Shown piece by piece: positions 63,661 to 64,000 of a stretch of 64,000 bases of DNA (positions within the stretch are counted from its first letter, which is position 1; each line of letters starts with the position of its first letter). The translations under genes were made by a program, and so were the position numbers. Below the pieces are notes generated by a model. That model saw only the letters and a list, made by a program, of their open reading frames with translations, did not search any database and was not told the origin of the DNA. The stretch comes from an uncultured Gammaproteobacteria bacterium (GTDB lineage: Bacteria > Pseudomonadota > Gammaproteobacteria > Arenicellales > Poriferihabitantaceae), in assembly GCA_937992195.1 (NCBI GenBank), contig CALKKV010000050.1, positions 16,949-80,948 of the forward strand, written 5' to 3'.

Positions 63661-64000
63661 TTCGCGATGAATACAGAGTCTATTTTTGGGAAAAGCAAGT
63701 TTCGCAGTCTTTACATCAGACTGTAGCTAAGGAGCTTCTACATAAGTCATGAGCGGAAAGGTTGAAAGAAATATTTTCATTGTCATCATTGCAAAACTTC
63801 GCAATAGTGCGCGGCACCCGACTCCTGCTATTGCGTGCTTCTAGCGCCTGATCTTGAATATTCTTCATCTCAATCTACTACGCCCAGACTTCTGTAGAAG
63901 CTCTCTAGTTTATTCTTTATTGCCGACTGCGGATTTCTATTGTCTGGGTAAAATTACCAGACCGCAAAGCAATATCCCCTGATACCATACATACATTATG
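63661..64000. other. Right edge: no gene, contains MITE copy 2
   Basis: The 340 bases hold the second miniature element (63727-63908). The flanks (63661-63726 and 63909-64000) show no ORF or other structure. The promoter of the SdrD-B-like gene should lie in the first of them. Confidence 0.4.
63727..63908. mobile_element. Miniature inverted-repeat element (MITE), copy 2, 182 bp
   Basis: The left end CTAAGGAGCTTCTACATAAG and the right end (other strand) CTAGAGAGCTTCTACAGAAG form imperfect terminal inverted repeats. Its interior parallels copy 1 at 34620-34843 in the same order and orientation, including CTTCGCAATAGTGCGCGG and ATCTTGAATATT. It lacks the triple GC-rich insert. The flanks CTAA and CTAG fit a YTAR target duplication with one change. 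No transposase is encoded. Confidence 0.78.

Overview
The window looks like chromosome from a free-living, probably marine gammaproteobacterium with medium GC. The evidence is the block serS-crcB-rarA-lolA-ftsK, a one-piece tmRNA with tag peptide ANDDNYALAA, LolA and porin-type outer-membrane proteins, and many genes for catabolism of small nitrogen compounds: polyamines, glycine, amino acids, sulfoacetaldehyde and D-glutamate. The genus cannot be fixed from the sequence alone.

Layout. 1-8.9 kb (minus strand): a cut-off short-chain dehydrogenase, serS, crcB, rarA, lolA, ftsK, rluC, then a gamma-glutamylputrescine-oxidase-like gene. 9-13.3 kb: a gamma-glutamylpolyamine-synthetase-like gene, a spermidine-synthase-like methyltransferase-fold protein with an unknown partner, and a putrescine-pyruvate-type aminotransferase. 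Together these form a polyamine catabolism locus. 13.4-20 kb: an unknown 308-aa protein, then gcvT-gcvH-gcvP-lipA. 20.4-24.7 kb: a complete general amino-acid ABC transporter (aapJQMP) with an attenuating terminator behind the binding protein.

24.8-34.6 kb: a short unknown protein, an acyl-CoA ligase, and then ald-xsc-pta-dgcA-dgcN-aminotransferase. This run joins the last steps of taurine/sulfoacetaldehyde breakdown (Ald, Xsc, Pta) to the N-acetyl-D-glutamate route (DgcA, DgcN). It ends at a miniature inverted-repeat element whose terminus supplies the stop codon of the convergent DMT-type transporter gene. A second copy of that element lies at the right edge of the window.

34.8-45.9 kb: a DMT permease, a secreted metzincin-like protein, a TPR-sulfotransferase, a DcaP-like porin, a lipoprotein/ECF-sigma/anti-sigma-like locus, a cytochrome-P460-like protein, a YbjQ-YbjQ-M48 protease operon and another DMT permease. 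46-53.1 kb: recQ, then a TetR regulator that appears to be leaderless and self-regulated, in front of an RND exporter, a LolA-like protein and an outer-membrane barrel candidate. 53.2-56 kb: a small membrane protein, ssrA, a conserved small protein behind a sigma-54-like promoter, and a CNNM/CBS transporter. 56.3-60 kb: a TRAP transporter operon with an isocitrate-lyase/PEP-mutase family enzyme. 60-64 kb: an AT-richer, gene-poor end with a coding remnant, a secreted beta-helix-like protein, a membrane-anchored protein with an SdrD-B-like domain and the second miniature element.

No rRNA, tRNA, CRISPR array, complete insertion sequence or prophage was seen. All functional names rest on recognising family motifs by eye. 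No database search was run.
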